Source: Streptomyces cathayae
GTDB lineage: Bacteria > Actinomycetota > Actinomycetes > Streptomycetales > Streptomycetaceae
Assembly (NCBI RefSeq): GCF_029760955.1
Contig: NZ_CP121682.1
Span: forward strand, 5,580,001 to 5,644,000
DNA length: 64,000 bases
Direction of reading: 5' to 3'
Made by a program: the position numbers and the translations under genes. Below the pieces are notes generated by a model that ran no database searches, was not told the origin of the DNA, and saw only the letters and a program-made list of their open reading frames with translations. Shown here in pieces: positions 8,733 through 17,293 of this stretch. How positions within the stretch are numbered: the first letter of the stretch is position 1; each line of letters opens with the position of its first letter.

Positions 8733-9544
8733 TGACCGTCCTCGTCGCCAGTGACCTCGACCGCACGCTCATCTACTCCGCCGGCGCGCTCGCCCTGGCC
8801 GTGCCCGACGCCGAGGCGCCCCGCCTGCTGTGCGTGGAGGTCTACGAGAGCCGCCCGCTGTCCTTCATGACGGAGACGGCGGCCGGACTGCTCGCCGAAC
8901 TGGGTGACAGCGCGGTGTTCGTACCGACGACCACCCGCACCCGCGAGCAGTACGGGCGCATCAGCCTGCCCGGCCCCCCGCCGGCCTACGCCATCTGTGC
9001 CAACGGCGGCCATCTCCTGGTCGACGGCGTGTCCGACCCCGACTGGCAGGCCCGGGTGACCGCGCGCCTCGCCGCCGAGTGCGCCCCGCTCTCCGAGGTG
9101 CAGGACCATCTGCTGCGGACCGCCGAACCGGCCTGGACCCTCAAGCACCGGGTCGCCGAGGACCTCTTCGCCTACCTCGTCGTCGAGCGTCGGCTGCTGG
9201 ACGAGGAGTGGGTGAAGGAACTCGCCGTGTGGGCGGAGCACCGGGGCTGGACGGTCTCCCTGCAGGGCCGCAAGATCTACGCCGTACCGAAGCCGCTCAC
9301 CAAGAGCGCGGCCATGCGTGAGGTCGCCCGCCGCACCGGCGCCGACCTCACCCTCGCGGCCGGCGACTCCCTCCTCGACGCCGACCTGCTGCTCGCCGCC
9401 GACCGGGGCTGGCGCCCCGGCCACGGCGAACTGGCCGACGCCGGCTGGACGGCCCCCGGGACCACGGCACTGCCCGAGCGCGGGGTGCTGGCCGGCGAAC
9501 GCATCCTGCGGGAGTTCCTGCACACGGCCCGCACGTCACGCTGA
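8732..9544 (+). CDS. HAD-superfamily hydrolase of the Ter operon
   Basis: 270 residues. Motif I is ASDLDRTLIYS at residues 5-15, with both catalytic aspartates. A central cap region is followed by a C-terminal LAAGDSLLDADLLLAA holding the motif IV aspartates. This arrangement fits Cof-type or sucrose-phosphatase-like HADs. The ATG overlaps the preceding stop by one base (TGATG), so it is coupled to the fusion gene and is last in the operon, being followed by a perfect palindrome. It is probably the phosphatase that completes the pathway begun by the aldolase and phosphoribosyltransferases. The actual substrate cannot be read from the sequence. Confidence 0.87.
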   Translation: MTVLVASDLDRTLIYSAGALALAVPDAEAPRLLCVEVYESRPLSFMTETAAGLLAELGDSAVFVPTTTRTREQYGRISLPGPPPAYAICANGGHLLVDGVSDPDWQARVTARLAAECAPLSEVQDHLLRTAEPAWTLKHRVAEDLFAYLVVERRLLDEEWVKELAVWAEHRGWTVSLQGRKIYAVPKPLTKSAAMREVARRTGADLTLAAGDSLLDADLLLAADRGWRPGHGELADAGWTAPGTTALPERGVLAGERILREFLHTARTSR

Positions 9545-9547
9545 CGG

Positions 9548-9571
9548 CACCGGCAGGGGCCCCTGCCGGTG
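9548..9571. terminator. Perfect 24-bp palindrome, terminator of the Ter operon
   Basis: CACCGGCAGGGG is followed at once by its exact complement, 4 nt after the HAD stop codon. The convergent FmdB gene ends about 70 nt further on, so it may serve both strands. Confidence 0.65.
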
Positions 9572-9639
9572 ATCACCGGGATCCTTGCCGGTCGGTGACC
9601 GGTGACCGGTCACCGGGGAGTGCTGAGCGGCCGGGGCCG

Positions 9640-9864
9640 TCAGCCGCAGCAGCCCCCGCCGCAGCAGCCGCCCCCGCCACCCCCGCTCGCACGGGGTGCG
9701 GCGGCCGGGGCGGAGGCGGCACCGCCCACGGCGACCGTGGACAGGAGCTTCACCGTGTCGTCGTGTCCCGACGGACAGTCGGCCGGGGCGGCGGACTCCG
9801 CCATGGGACGGCTCAGTTCGAAGGTGTCGCCGCAGGTCCGGCAGCGGTACTCATAACGAGGCAT
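9640..9864 (-). CDS. FmdB family zinc ribbon protein
   Basis: 74 residues. MPRYEYRCRTCGDTFEL and DCPSGH supply the CxxC...CxxxH zinc-ribbon ligands of the FmdB/CxxC_CXXC_SSSS family. The C-terminus is an unusual Gly/Cys run (GGGGGGCCGGGCCG). The start is taken at ATG 9864, the family-conserved MPRYEY; an ATG two codons upstream (9870) is also in frame. It is a small cytoplasmic protein of unknown role, proposed elsewhere as a regulator. The terminal cysteine-rich tail might bind metal, which is inference. Confidence 0.88.
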   Translation of the reverse strand: MPRYEYRCRTCGDTFELSRPMAESAAPADCPSGHDDTVKLLSTVAVGGAASAPAAAPRASGGGGGGCCGGGCCG

Positions 9865-9932
9865 GCGCACAGGTTAACCGGCACTTCCCTGTTCGTGGCG
9901 GGGGAGAGCGGTGTGCGGGGGAGCCGTGCCGG

Positions 9933-11375
9933 TCAGCCGGCGGAGCCGCCGCGGTCCTCGCGGATCAGGGCCACCACCTGTGCCACCGACTCGCGGACCG
10001 CCTCCGTCTCCGTCAGGAAGTGCCAGTAGTCGGGGTGACGGCCCTCCAGGGCGTCGACGGCCCGGTCCAGGCGGGCCACGGCGGCGTCCAGCGGGTGGGC
10101 GTGGCGCGGGTCCGGGGTGTGGCGGCCGGCCATGGCCAGGCGCTGGGCGTCCCGGATGGCGAAGCGGGTGCGTTCGATCTCCTGCTCGGGGTCCTTCTGC
10201 ACGGCGTTCAGCCGGCGCAGCCGGTCACCGGCGGCGGACACCGCCTCGTCGGTCGTGTTCAACAGCGCCCGTACGGTCGACAGCAGGGCGGTCGCGTCCG
10301 CCCAGCGCTGTTCCTCGCGCGCGGTTCTCGCCTCGGCGAGCCTGCTCTCGGCCTGGCGCACGTTCTCCGCGGCCACCTCGGGGACGTGCTGCAGGTCCTG
10401 CCAGCAGGCGGCGGTGAAGCGGCGGCGCAGTTCGCTGAGGACCGGTTCCACCTGCGTGGACCGGGTGGTGAGGGCCTGGGCGCGGGTCCGCAGGGAGACC
10501 AGTCGGCGGTCGGTCTCGGCGGCCCGCTCCGGCAGCCGGTCGGCCTCCGCGCGGACGGCCTCGGCCTGACGGGTGACCTGCTCGGCCCGCTCCAGGGTCT
10601 GCGGCACACCGTGCTGCCCGGCGCCCTGGTTCAGCTTGGTCAGCTCCGGGGAGAGCATGGCGAGCCGGGCGGCGAGGTCGTCGGCCCGCAGCCCCGACCC
10701 GCGGGCGGTGTCCAACGCGTTCGACGCGGCGAGCAGGGCCTGCCGGGCACGCTCCACGGCGGGCGCGAGCCGGGCCAGCTGGGTCTCGGCCTTGCCGAGG
10801 AGGGGACCCAGGCCGTCGGTGAAGCGGTCCAGTTCCCGCTTGACCCGGTCGAGCTCGCCCTTGGCGGCGGTCAGCTCGGTGCGGGCCCGGGAGGCGACCG
10901 AGGCCTCCAGGTCGTCGCGGTCCAGGTCATGGGCGTCGATGGCCTCGATGTACTGGTGGCTGGCCTCGTCGATACGGCGGCCGAGCGCCTCGAAGTCGGC
11001 GACGACCCGGCGGGCGGCGGGGGAACTGTCGACGGCGGTGATCGTCTCGATGGAGATCCGCAGGTCCCGCTGGGCGGTGTCGAGCTCGTAGAACGCGGCG
11101 GCCGCCGCGTCCTTGGCGGTCTGCGCCTCGGCCCGCTGGTTCTCGGCCCGCCCGCCGAACCAGCGCCGGGTGCCGCCACCGGCGAACGCTGCGGCCAGCA
11201 CCGGCGCCGCCACCAGCGGCAGGGCCATCAGGGCGAGCGTGTCCCGGAGCGGACCGGCCGCCCGGCGCAGGCGCACCGTGCGACGGCGTGGCCACGAGGG
11301 AGGAGACAGAACACCACGCGTGCGGTGCACGCGTGGTCCCGACGGCGAGTACGGCTGCTCTGGTATCGCCGTCAC
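9933..11375 (-). CDS. Membrane-anchored coiled-coil protein, conserved in Streptomyces
   Basis: 480 residues. A short basic N-terminus is followed by one hydrophobic segment (about residues 48-66, LALMALPLVAAPVLAAAFAG) and a very long alpha-helical, charged region with heptad character to about residue 430. The start is GTG at 11375, supported by a GGGAGAGGG site 6 nt upstream, although an open frame continues to 11552. No catalytic motif is visible. The layout (N-in, one helix, extracytoplasmic or cytoplasmic coiled coil) resembles envelope-associated scaffold proteins that sit beside TPM-domain proteins in other actinomycetes. No specific function is assigned. Confidence 0.75.
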   Translation of the reverse strand: MTAIPEQPYSPSGPRVHRTRGVLSPPSWPRRRTVRLRRAAGPLRDTLALMALPLVAAPVLAAAFAGGGTRRWFGGRAENQRAEAQTAKDAAAAAFYELDTAQRDLRISIETITAVDSSPAARRVVADFEALGRRIDEASHQYIEAIDAHDLDRDDLEASVASRARTELTAAKGELDRVKRELDRFTDGLGPLLGKAETQLARLAPAVERARQALLAASNALDTARGSGLRADDLAARLAMLSPELTKLNQGAGQHGVPQTLERAEQVTRQAEAVRAEADRLPERAAETDRRLVSLRTRAQALTTRSTQVEPVLSELRRRFTAACWQDLQHVPEVAAENVRQAESRLAEARTAREEQRWADATALLSTVRALLNTTDEAVSAAGDRLRRLNAVQKDPEQEIERTRFAIRDAQRLAMAGRHTPDPRHAHPLDAAVARLDRAVDALEGRHPDYWHFLTETEAVRESVAQVVALIREDRGGSAG

Positions 11376-11448
11376 ATCCCTCTCCCGTACTGTCGTTCGC
11401 CCTGCCGGTGCCATTGTCCCACCGGTGGAAGACGAACACACGGGTCGG

Positions 11449-12297
11449 TCAGTTCGTCGTACGGACCGTGAGACTTCCGTCGCCGGTGCGGACGTCCACC
11501 CCATGGGGGCTGGTGTCGTCACGGGGCACCGACACGTGCTCGGCGCCGTCACCGGTGGTGGCCGTCACCCGGTAGGCGGCCCGGGGCAGTTCGACGGTGG
11601 TGGAACCGTCGCCGCTGCGGGACTCCACCAGGTCGGGGACGGCGCCCAGCGTCAGGTGCAGCGAGCCGTCACCGGTCCGGGCGCGCACGGTGCGCGAGTC
11701 GGCCTCGGCCCGCAGCGACCCGTCGCCGGTCCGCAGGTCCAGGGGTCCGGTGGTGTCGGTGACGTGCACGGACCCGTCCGTGGTACGGATGCTCAGCGCG
11801 TCGCGGAAACCCCGGGCCCGCACGCTGCCGTCGCCCTCCACGACCTTCACGGCGACCCCGCGGGGCACCTCGACGCGGTGCTTGGCGGAGCAGACGGCGA
11901 CGATGCCGGAACACTGCGTGCGCAGGGTCAGCTGGTCACCCTCCATCGACCAGGTGACCTTCGGGTCCGAGCCGAGGGCGACGGTGCCCTGGAACCACCG
12001 GGTGACCTGGATCCTGCCGGACGGATTCCCTTCCGCGGCCACGACCTCGAGCGCGGAGTCGCGGGAGTCGACGGTGAGGGTGCTGCCCGGCAGGTCGAAG
12101 GACCGGTGCTCGGGGTCCGTGTCCTCCGCGGCCGCCGCCCCGCAGGCGCTCAGCCCCGCGACGAGCACCACGGCGGCCCCGCCGAGAGCGACCGCGCGCC
12201 CGAGCCCGCCACGGGAGGGGCCGGCGCCGGCGGTACGGGCGGTGCCGCCCGTACCGTTGGTTCCGGTGCTGCGGGGCGTGCAGGTGGTGCGGGTCAT
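11449..12297 (-). CDS. Secreted lipoprotein with DUF4097-like beta-helix repeats
   Basis: 282 residues. The hydrophobic segment AVVLVAGLSAC near residues 39-49 ends in a lipobox with LSAC, so it should be a lipoprotein anchored outside the membrane. The mature part consists of repeated short strands with GDGS turns (EGDGSVR, TDGSVHV, TGDGSLR, TGDGSLHL, SGDGSTTV, TGDGSLTV), the signature of the DUF4097 right-handed beta-solenoid. The ATG at 12297 follows GGGGGAG at a good distance. The function of DUF4097 proteins is not established; some sit beside sensors and may act as adhesive or regulatory surface proteins. Confidence 0.85.
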   Translation of the reverse strand: MTRTTCTPRSTGTNGTGGTARTAGAGPSRGGLGRAVALGGAAVVLVAGLSACGAAAAEDTDPEHRSFDLPGSTLTVDSRDSALEVVAAEGNPSGRIQVTRWFQGTVALGSDPKVTWSMEGDQLTLRTQCSGIVAVCSAKHRVEVPRGVAVKVVEGDGSVRARGFRDALSIRTTDGSVHVTDTTGPLDLRTGDGSLRAEADSRTVRARTGDGSLHLTLGAVPDLVESRSGDGSTTVELPRAAYRVTATTGDGAEHVSVPRDDTSPHGVDVRTGDGSLTVRTTN

Positions 12298-12549
12298 GAC
12301 GGTCTCCCCCTGGGACGGACGGCGGCGCTCGATCTCCGGCGCATGTCGACCGTACGGACACGGGACCCGCCGGGGGATCCGGGCCACCACCGGATCCGCG
12401 GTGGGGTTTCCCCCACCCGGGAATCCAGGGATCACCCTGGGGAAACCCCGGTGGCAGGGTGCCGGACAGCCCTCGGGACAGGGGTGTGCCGGACCGCGCC
12501 CCGGGCCATGTAGGCTGTCGATTCGGCCTGGTCGGTGTGTCCGGGTCCC

Positions 12550-12621
<72 letters not shown>

Positions 12622-12634
12622 CCGTGTGACGATC

Positions 12635-12665
12635 AAGGGCCTCCGGAGACGTTCCGGAGGCCCTT
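12635..12665 (+). terminator. tRNA-Val terminator
   Basis: A perfect 13-bp stem (AAGGGCCTCCGGA with its complement, loop GACGT) lies 14 nt past the tRNA, followed by a short T-containing run. Confidence 0.8.
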
Positions 12666-12687
12666 CTCGCTGTGGACGGCGGCGCCC

Positions 12688-13083
12688 TCACGGGGACCGC
12701 TCCGTGCCCTTGGGCGGGTTCGCGTGGGCGTGCTTCAGCCGGGAGCGGGCGTGCACCCGGTCGGCGCCGGTGAGCTTCGCCCGGCAGCGATGAGCGCTGA
12801 CGAACACCACCAGCTCGTGCTCCCGGCGCCGCAGCTTCTCCACCTCGGCCTGTTCGTCCTCGGTCCAGCCGGGCGAGGCAGGGCGCTCGACCTGGCGCCG
12901 GCCGGCGTCGTCGCTGAACCCGTCGACGGGCTCCACCGACCAGGGAAGCCGCTTCAACAGGGCCGACAGCTCGGCCTGGACCTGACGCAACTCCTCCTGC
13001 CCGGCGAGGAGATCACTCGGAAGGTCATAGGTCGCGGCCACCCCCCGATCATACGCCTGTTCGATTTCGGGGGAGCAGGTCAC
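12688..13083 (-). CDS. Conserved hypothetical protein
   Basis: 131 residues if started at GTG 13083, which has GGGGAG 8 nt upstream; the frame is open to 13119 and a downstream GTG at 13041 is possible. The protein is hydrophilic with a helical, charged middle (LLAGQEELRQVQAELSALLK and TEDEQAEVEKLRRREHELVV), so a short coiled coil is likely. There is no signal peptide, membrane segment or recognisable catalytic motif. It faces the tRNA-Val gene convergently. Similar short proteins occur in other Streptomyces, but no function is known to me. Confidence 0.65.
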   Translation of the reverse strand: MTCSPEIEQAYDRGVAATYDLPSDLLAGQEELRQVQAELSALLKRLPWSVEPVDGFSDDAGRRQVERPASPGWTEDEQAEVEKLRRREHELVVFVSAHRCRAKLTGADRVHARSRLKHAHANPPKGTERSP

Positions 13084-13147
13084 CCGAGGGCTCCCCGGTG
13101 GTTCACCCTCGTGGCCCACAGGGGCCCGGCGGGGTCAGACTGGGGGC

Positions 13148-13381
13148 ATGTGCCGGAGTATCAAGACCCTGCGTCCGCCCGCCCTGCCCGAGGAGGCCAC
13201 CGAGGACGAGATCCGGGCCGCCGCCCTGCAGTACGTGCGGAAGGTGTCCGGCTTCCGGGCGCCGGCCGCCCACAACCGCGAGGTCTTCGACCGGGCCGTG
13301 GACGCGATCGCCGAGGCCACGGCCGAACTGCTGGACGGCCTGGAGGTGCGCGGCGCGGGCGCGGCGCGAGAGGCGGGGTGA
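13148..13381 (+). CDS. DUF2277 family protein
   Basis: 77 residues beginning MCRSIKTLRPP, matching the characteristic MCRNIRTL-type start of DUF2277, followed by EDEIRAAALQYVRKVSGF and a helical C-terminus (NREVFDRAVDAIAEATAEL). The family is small, soluble and of unknown function, common in actinobacteria. It starts 64 nt from the divergent hypothetical gene, so both promoters share a short gap. Confidence 0.9.
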   Translation: MCRSIKTLRPPALPEEATEDEIRAAALQYVRKVSGFRAPAAHNREVFDRAVDAIAEATAELLDGLEVRGAGAAREAG

Positions 13382-13424
13382 GCGGGCGGTCCCGGCCCAC
13401 CGCGACGCCCCGGCCGCGCCGTCG

Positions 13425-14027
13425 CTACGAGACCTCCACCGGTACCGGGTGCCGGCGCACCAGGTAGGTCGCTCCCGCGCCCGCCGCGAACAGCGCGCCG
13501 ACCGATACCGCGGTGGCGAGCCAGGACGCGCCCAGCCAGTGGGCGCCGAAGTAGCCGAGGGCCACGCTGTAGGCGGCCCAGGACAGGCCCGCCAGCGCCG
13601 ACCAGGGCAGGAAGTCGCGGGCCCGGCGGCGGGCGGCGCCCGCCCCGAGCGAGACCAGCGAGCGGCCCGCCGGGGCGAAGCGGGCGAGGACGACCAGGCC
13701 GCCACCGCCTCGGGCCAGCGCCGAGCCGAGACGTTCCTGCGCGCCGGTCAGCCGGCGCGACCGGGCGATCGCCCGGTCCAGACGGGCGCCGCCGCGCCAG
13801 GCGAGACGCCAGGCGACCAGGTCGCCCAGGACGGAGGCGGTGGCGGCGCAGAGGGTCAGCGCCAGGATGTCGGGCACGTCGGTCGCGGTGCCCGCGGCGG
13901 CGGCGGTGGCCGCCGCGATCACCAGGACCCCGCTCGGCAGCACCGGCAGGAACACGTCGAGCAGGACCGAGAGGGCCACCACCGCATAGACCCATGGACT
14001 GCCGACCAGCGCCCCGAAACTCTCCAC
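13425..14027 (-). CDS. DedA/VTT family membrane protein
   Basis: 200 residues with about five hydrophobic segments. It begins near LLDVFLPVLPSGVLVIAAA, the re-entrant region of the DedA/VTT fold, and has the conserved GDLVAWRLAWRGG and FAPAGRSLVSLGAG stretches; the latter contains the arginine typical of the FxxRxxP-G type motif. The start is GTG at 14027. DedA proteins take part in membrane lipid (undecaprenyl-phosphate, phospholipid) transfer or proton-dependent transport. Which of these applies here cannot be told. Confidence 0.87.
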   Translation of the reverse strand: MESFGALVGSPWVYAVVALSVLLDVFLPVLPSGVLVIAAATAAAAGTATDVPDILALTLCAATASVLGDLVAWRLAWRGGARLDRAIARSRRLTGAQERLGSALARGGGGLVVLARFAPAGRSLVSLGAGAARRRARDFLPWSALAGLSWAAYSVALGYFGAHWLGASWLATAVSVGALFAAGAGATYLVRRHPVPVEVS

Positions 14028-14195
14028 CCGAACTCCCCATGGCTCCCCCGCGGGCCAGACCGTGCCGCGTTGTCGCGGGGGGAGCGGCAGGGGTGGCCTT
14101 GACAGCCTACGAGCCTACGCCGGGGATGTGACGGAAAGGTCACGGGATGTTCGTGTGCCCGGTGCCCGGAGTTCGCGTCCCGGACTGCCGGTCCG

Positions 14196-14449
14196 TCAGG
14201 CGGCGACCGGGGTCGGCTCCGTCGGTTGTGGTTGCGGTTGCGGCTCCGGCTGCGCGGCGCGAGCACGGGTGCGCCGGGTGGACAGCCGGTCCAGGCCGAA
14301 GGCGCCGGACGAGATGAACGCGGCGACGCGGGCGCCGAGTTCGGCGGCGCCATGGCAGGCGAACAGCGGCCCGACCATGATCCGGAGCAGGCCGAGAACG
14401 TACGGCTGGGCGCTGTCGAGGCGTCCGGGCCTACCGAACGCAGGGGCAC
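14196..14449 (-). pseudogene. Degenerate DoxX-like membrane protein
   Basis: The frame ending at 14196 encodes SAQPYVLGLLRIMVGPLF then ACHGAAELGAR, a recognisable DoxX N-terminal helix, followed at once by a TRRTRARAAQPEPQPQPQP tail instead of the remaining three transmembrane helices. No start codon precedes the DoxX-like part in that frame. A GTG at 14449 begins MPLRSVGPDAS in a different frame, so a frameshift near 14420 plus an internal deletion would explain the pattern. It abuts the PhoD gene (7 nt gap). It could instead be a short expressed protein starting at the internal ATG. Confidence 0.4.
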
Positions 14450-14455
14450 CCCCCG

Positions 14456-16159
14456 CTAATTGCTCAGCAGGACCTCCGCCACCGTCCTCAGCCGCGCCCC
14501 CGTCCGCCGTCCGCTTCCGGTCTCCGGCCTTGTCTCCCGCGGCTTCTCCGCGCGTGCCTGGTCCAGTCGCAGCACCGCCGAACGCCCCCGCAGCGTCAGC
14601 GTCATGAGCTGGTTGCCGAACCACGGCCCGCCCGTCCTGCGCCACGCGACCGGCGGCTTCCCGGCTCCCCCGTGCCGGGCGAAGGCGCGGCCCAGGGTGC
14701 GGGCGGCGGTGCTCCAGCCGAAGCGGAAACCCCACCGGATCGACAGGGGAATGGAGTTGTGCACGGGGGAGCAGGTCAGCTGGGTCACCCGGGCGTCCGG
14801 CTCCCGTCCCGGCCAGCTCGGCTCGGCCGTGTACGCGTGGTGCACGTCGCCGGAGAGCACGGACACCGTCGCCGGGGCGTCCGGCCCCGTACCGGCCTCG
14901 GCGATCAGCTCCGCCAGCTCCCCGAAGGACTCCGGGAACGCCGCCCAGTGCTCCAGGTCCGCCGCGCGCCGCAGCCGCTCCCCGAACCGCGCCCACCGGG
15001 GGCCCTTGTCGCCCCGGCACAGCAGGGAACTCCACGCCTCGACGTCGTGCACCAGGTGCGGCAGCAGCCAGGGCAGGGAGGTGCCGATGAGGAGGTGGTC
15101 GTACGCACCGCGCCCGTCCCGCATCTGGTCGCGCAGCCACGCCGCCTCGCCCGGGTCGAGCATCGAACGCTCGCCCTCCGTCAGGACGCGGGCCGCCCTG
15201 CTGTCCACCATCAGCAGCCGCACCCGGCCGAAGTCGCGCCGGTAGCTCCAGCGGGTGGAGGCCGCGTCCGCCTCGGCCTCGGCGGCGAAGGCCCGCAGCG
15301 CCTCCGTACCGTCGGGGTTCTCCCGGACGGACGCGTACAGGGGGTCCGCCGCCAGCTCACGCGGGGAGAGGTTGCCCAGGTGCTGGTACACCCAGTACGA
15401 CATCAGGCCGCTGCGCACCCGCTCCCCCCACCAGGAGGTGGCGCGCATGTCGGCGACCCAGGAGGCGGAGGTGTTCCAGTCGTCGACGACGTCGTGGTCG
15501 TCGAAGATCATGCAGGTGGGGACGGTGGACAGCAGCCAGCGCACCGGGGGGTCGAGCCAGGACTCGTCGTAGAGGTGGGTGTACTCCTCGTAGTCCGCCA
15601 CCTCGGCGCCCGGGGGGTCCTCGAGACCGCGGCGGGCGGCGAGGTACGCGCGGGTCGCCGCGGAGGTCTCGTCGGCGTACACCTGGTCGCCCAGGAGGAG
15701 CAGTACGTCGGGCCGCTCCCCGTCCGGGTCGGCCGCGATGCGGGTGGCCAGGGCGTGCAGCGCGTCGGGGCCGACGGGGTCGTGCTCGCCGCTCGGCGGG
15801 GCCGCCCAGTGGCAGGAGCCGAAGGCGACGCGCAGGCCGGGGCCGGTGGCGGGGTCGGTGGCGGGAGCGGGGGTGGCGATGACGGAGGGCGGGAGGGACC
15901 GGAAGGGTTCCTCCTCGGGCAGCGGCCACACCCGTTTGCCGTCGAGGAACACCTTGTACGGCGTCGCCGCGCCCGGGGTCAGGCCGGTCACCTCGACCAG
16001 CGCGTAGTGGTGGCCCGCGACCTGGAAGGTGCGGGCCGTCCCGCCGGACCCGTCCGCGCAGCGCACCTCGGCGGTGCCCGGCCGGCTCGTCTCGACCCAG
16101 ACGGTCGCGGACGAACCGTCGACGTACCTCAGCAGCGGCCCGAGGCGCAGTGCGGTCAT
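14456..16159 (-). CDS. PhoD-like alkaline phosphatase family protein
   Basis: 567 residues. An N-terminal fibronectin-like domain (LRYVDGSSATVWVETS) is followed by a metallophosphatase domain with VLLLLGDQVYADE near residue 158, TCMIFDDHDVVDDWN near 218 and VLSGDVHHAY near 436, the metal-ligand motifs of the PhoD family. Unlike classical PhoD it has no twin-arginine or other signal peptide, so this subfamily member is probably cytoplasmic. The ATG at 16159 follows GGAGGAAGG. It probably hydrolyses phosphodiesters or monoesters with Ca2+/Fe3+. I see no PHO-box direct repeats upstream. Confidence 0.88.
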   Translation of the reverse strand: MTALRLGPLLRYVDGSSATVWVETSRPGTAEVRCADGSGGTARTFQVAGHHYALVEVTGLTPGAATPYKVFLDGKRVWPLPEEEPFRSLPPSVIATPAPATDPATGPGLRVAFGSCHWAAPPSGEHDPVGPDALHALATRIAADPDGERPDVLLLLGDQVYADETSAATRAYLAARRGLEDPPGAEVADYEEYTHLYDESWLDPPVRWLLSTVPTCMIFDDHDVVDDWNTSASWVADMRATSWWGERVRSGLMSYWVYQHLGNLSPRELAADPLYASVRENPDGTEALRAFAAEAEADAASTRWSYRRDFGRVRLLMVDSRAARVLTEGERSMLDPGEAAWLRDQMRDGRGAYDHLLIGTSLPWLLPHLVHDVEAWSSLLCRGDKGPRWARFGERLRRAADLEHWAAFPESFGELAELIAEAGTGPDAPATVSVLSGDVHHAYTAEPSWPGREPDARVTQLTCSPVHNSIPLSIRWGFRFGWSTAARTLGRAFARHGGAGKPPVAWRRTGGPWFGNQLMTLTLRGRSAVLRLDQARAEKPRETRPETGSGRRTGARLRTVAEVLLSN

Positions 16160-16226
16160 GGCGTCACCTTCCTCCGTCGCCCCGTACGGTACGCAGCGAC
16201 GGAGGCCGGCGGGGAGAACCCGGTAC

Positions 16227-16871
16227 TCAGCAGCTCGCGAGGTACCCCTGGAGGGCGGACTTCTCGGTCGAGTCGACCGACAGGTTGTAGTAGTACTTCA
16301 CCTGCACCCAGGCGCGCACGTAGGTGCAGCGGTAGGCGGTGCGGGACGGCATCCACTCCGCGGGGTCCTTGTCGCCCTTGGACTGGTTGACGTTGTCCGT
16401 GACCGCGAGCAGCTGCGGACGGGTCCGGTCGTTGGCGAAGGCCTGGCGCTGGGCGGTGGTCCAGTTCCGGGCGCCGGAGTCCCACGCCTCGGCGAGCGGG
16501 ACGACGTGGTCGATGTCGACGTCGGAGGCGGCGGTCCAGGTGGCGCCGTCGTACGGGGAGTACCAACTGCCGCTGGTGGACGCGCAGGAGGAGTCGGTGA
16601 CGACGTTCGTGCCGTCGCGCTTGAGGATCGTCTCGCGGGTGTTGCAGGTGCCACTGACGGTGATCCAGTGGGGGAAGAGGTCGCGGTTGTAGCCGGTGCG
16701 GACCTCGGTGGCGACGGGCAGCGAGGCGAGGTAGGTACGGGCGGTGGAGGCGCTGACCGGGGTGGGGAGTGCGGCGGAGGCGCTCGTCGCGTTGAGCATT
16801 CCGGCGGAGGCGATGAGCCCGGTGAGCGCCGCGGCTATGCTCAGCCGTCGACGCGCGTAGAACTTCGTCAT
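16227..16871 (-). CDS. Secreted HNH endonuclease (DUF1524/GmrSD C-terminal type)
   Basis: 214 residues. A Sec signal peptide (basic MTKFYARRR, hydrophobic IAAALTGLIASAGML, cleavage near ATSASA) is followed by a nuclease domain with DVDIDHVVPLAEAWDSGA, in which DHVVPL supplies the HNH histidine, and a downstream N...QSKGDKDPAEWMP metal/DNA site. Six cysteines suggest disulfides in an extracellular enzyme. The ATG at 16871 follows AAGGGAG. It resembles small secreted Streptomyces nucleases implicated in DNA scavenging and in genome degradation during mycelial death; that role is by homology. Confidence 0.88.
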   Translation of the reverse strand: MTKFYARRRLSIAAALTGLIASAGMLNATSASAALPTPVSASTARTYLASLPVATEVRTGYNRDLFPHWITVSGTCNTRETILKRDGTNVVTDSSCASTSGSWYSPYDGATWTAASDVDIDHVVPLAEAWDSGARNWTTAQRQAFANDRTRPQLLAVTDNVNQSKGDKDPAEWMPSRTAYRCTYVRAWVQVKYYYNLSVDSTEKSALQGYLASC

Positions 16872-17075
16872 GTGCGAACTCCCTTGTGGGGCGGGTCCGT
16901 TGAAGTGCGAGCAAGGGAATGCTCGGCTCGCTGTCTTACGCGGAGGGGTGGGTCGGGTGAGAAGTTAATGACGCGCCCATGACATGTCCAGGGTCGGGGC
17001 GGTGCGGATGTGGTGCGGGTGTGATGTGTCCGGGCGCACAGACGGGCCGCGGCGCCTCGCGTACCATGGACGGCG

Positions 17076-17181
17076 CAGAGGGGGAGTAGCCCTTCGCCGG
17101 ACCGTCGACATACTGCTCAGCCCGTCTGAGCCGGCGCCCGGAGGCAGGTCCCGCAGGGGCCGGCCGGCGAGACCTTCGGCA
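17076..17181 (+). promoter_or_regulatory. yybP-ykoY (Mn2+) riboswitch
   Basis: The leader of the TMEM165/GDT1 gene contains the diagnostic segments of this class in order: GGGGGAGTAGC at 17080, GTCGACATACTG around 17104 (the GACATAC element) and GGCGAGACCTTCGGC at 17166-17180 (GCAAGACC-type loop closing the aptamer). A TACCAT box at 17061-17066 is a candidate -10. The class senses Mn2+ and controls Mn2+ exporters, which fits the gene downstream. A hairpin (ACCCG...CGGGT near 17193-17215) between aptamer and start could be part of the switch. Confidence 0.85.
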
Positions 17182-17293
17182 AGCAGTGCACCACCCGTGC
17201 CCTTCGGTGCGGGTACCCCGTGTGCTGCCGCGCCGAGGTGTCCGCGAACGTACAGCACTCTCGGTGGGGCAGCCCCGACCGATCGAGGAACCG

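Noticed and set aside
9696..11471. 591-codon plus-strand open frame opposite the coiled-coil gene
   Set aside because: Arg/Gly/Ala-rich translation typical of an antisense frame in high-GC DNA; the minus-strand gene has a good start and helical structure.
16160..16226. PHO box upstream of the PhoD-like gene
   Set aside because: No GTTCACC-type direct repeats were seen; the gap is only the start region of the phosphatase.
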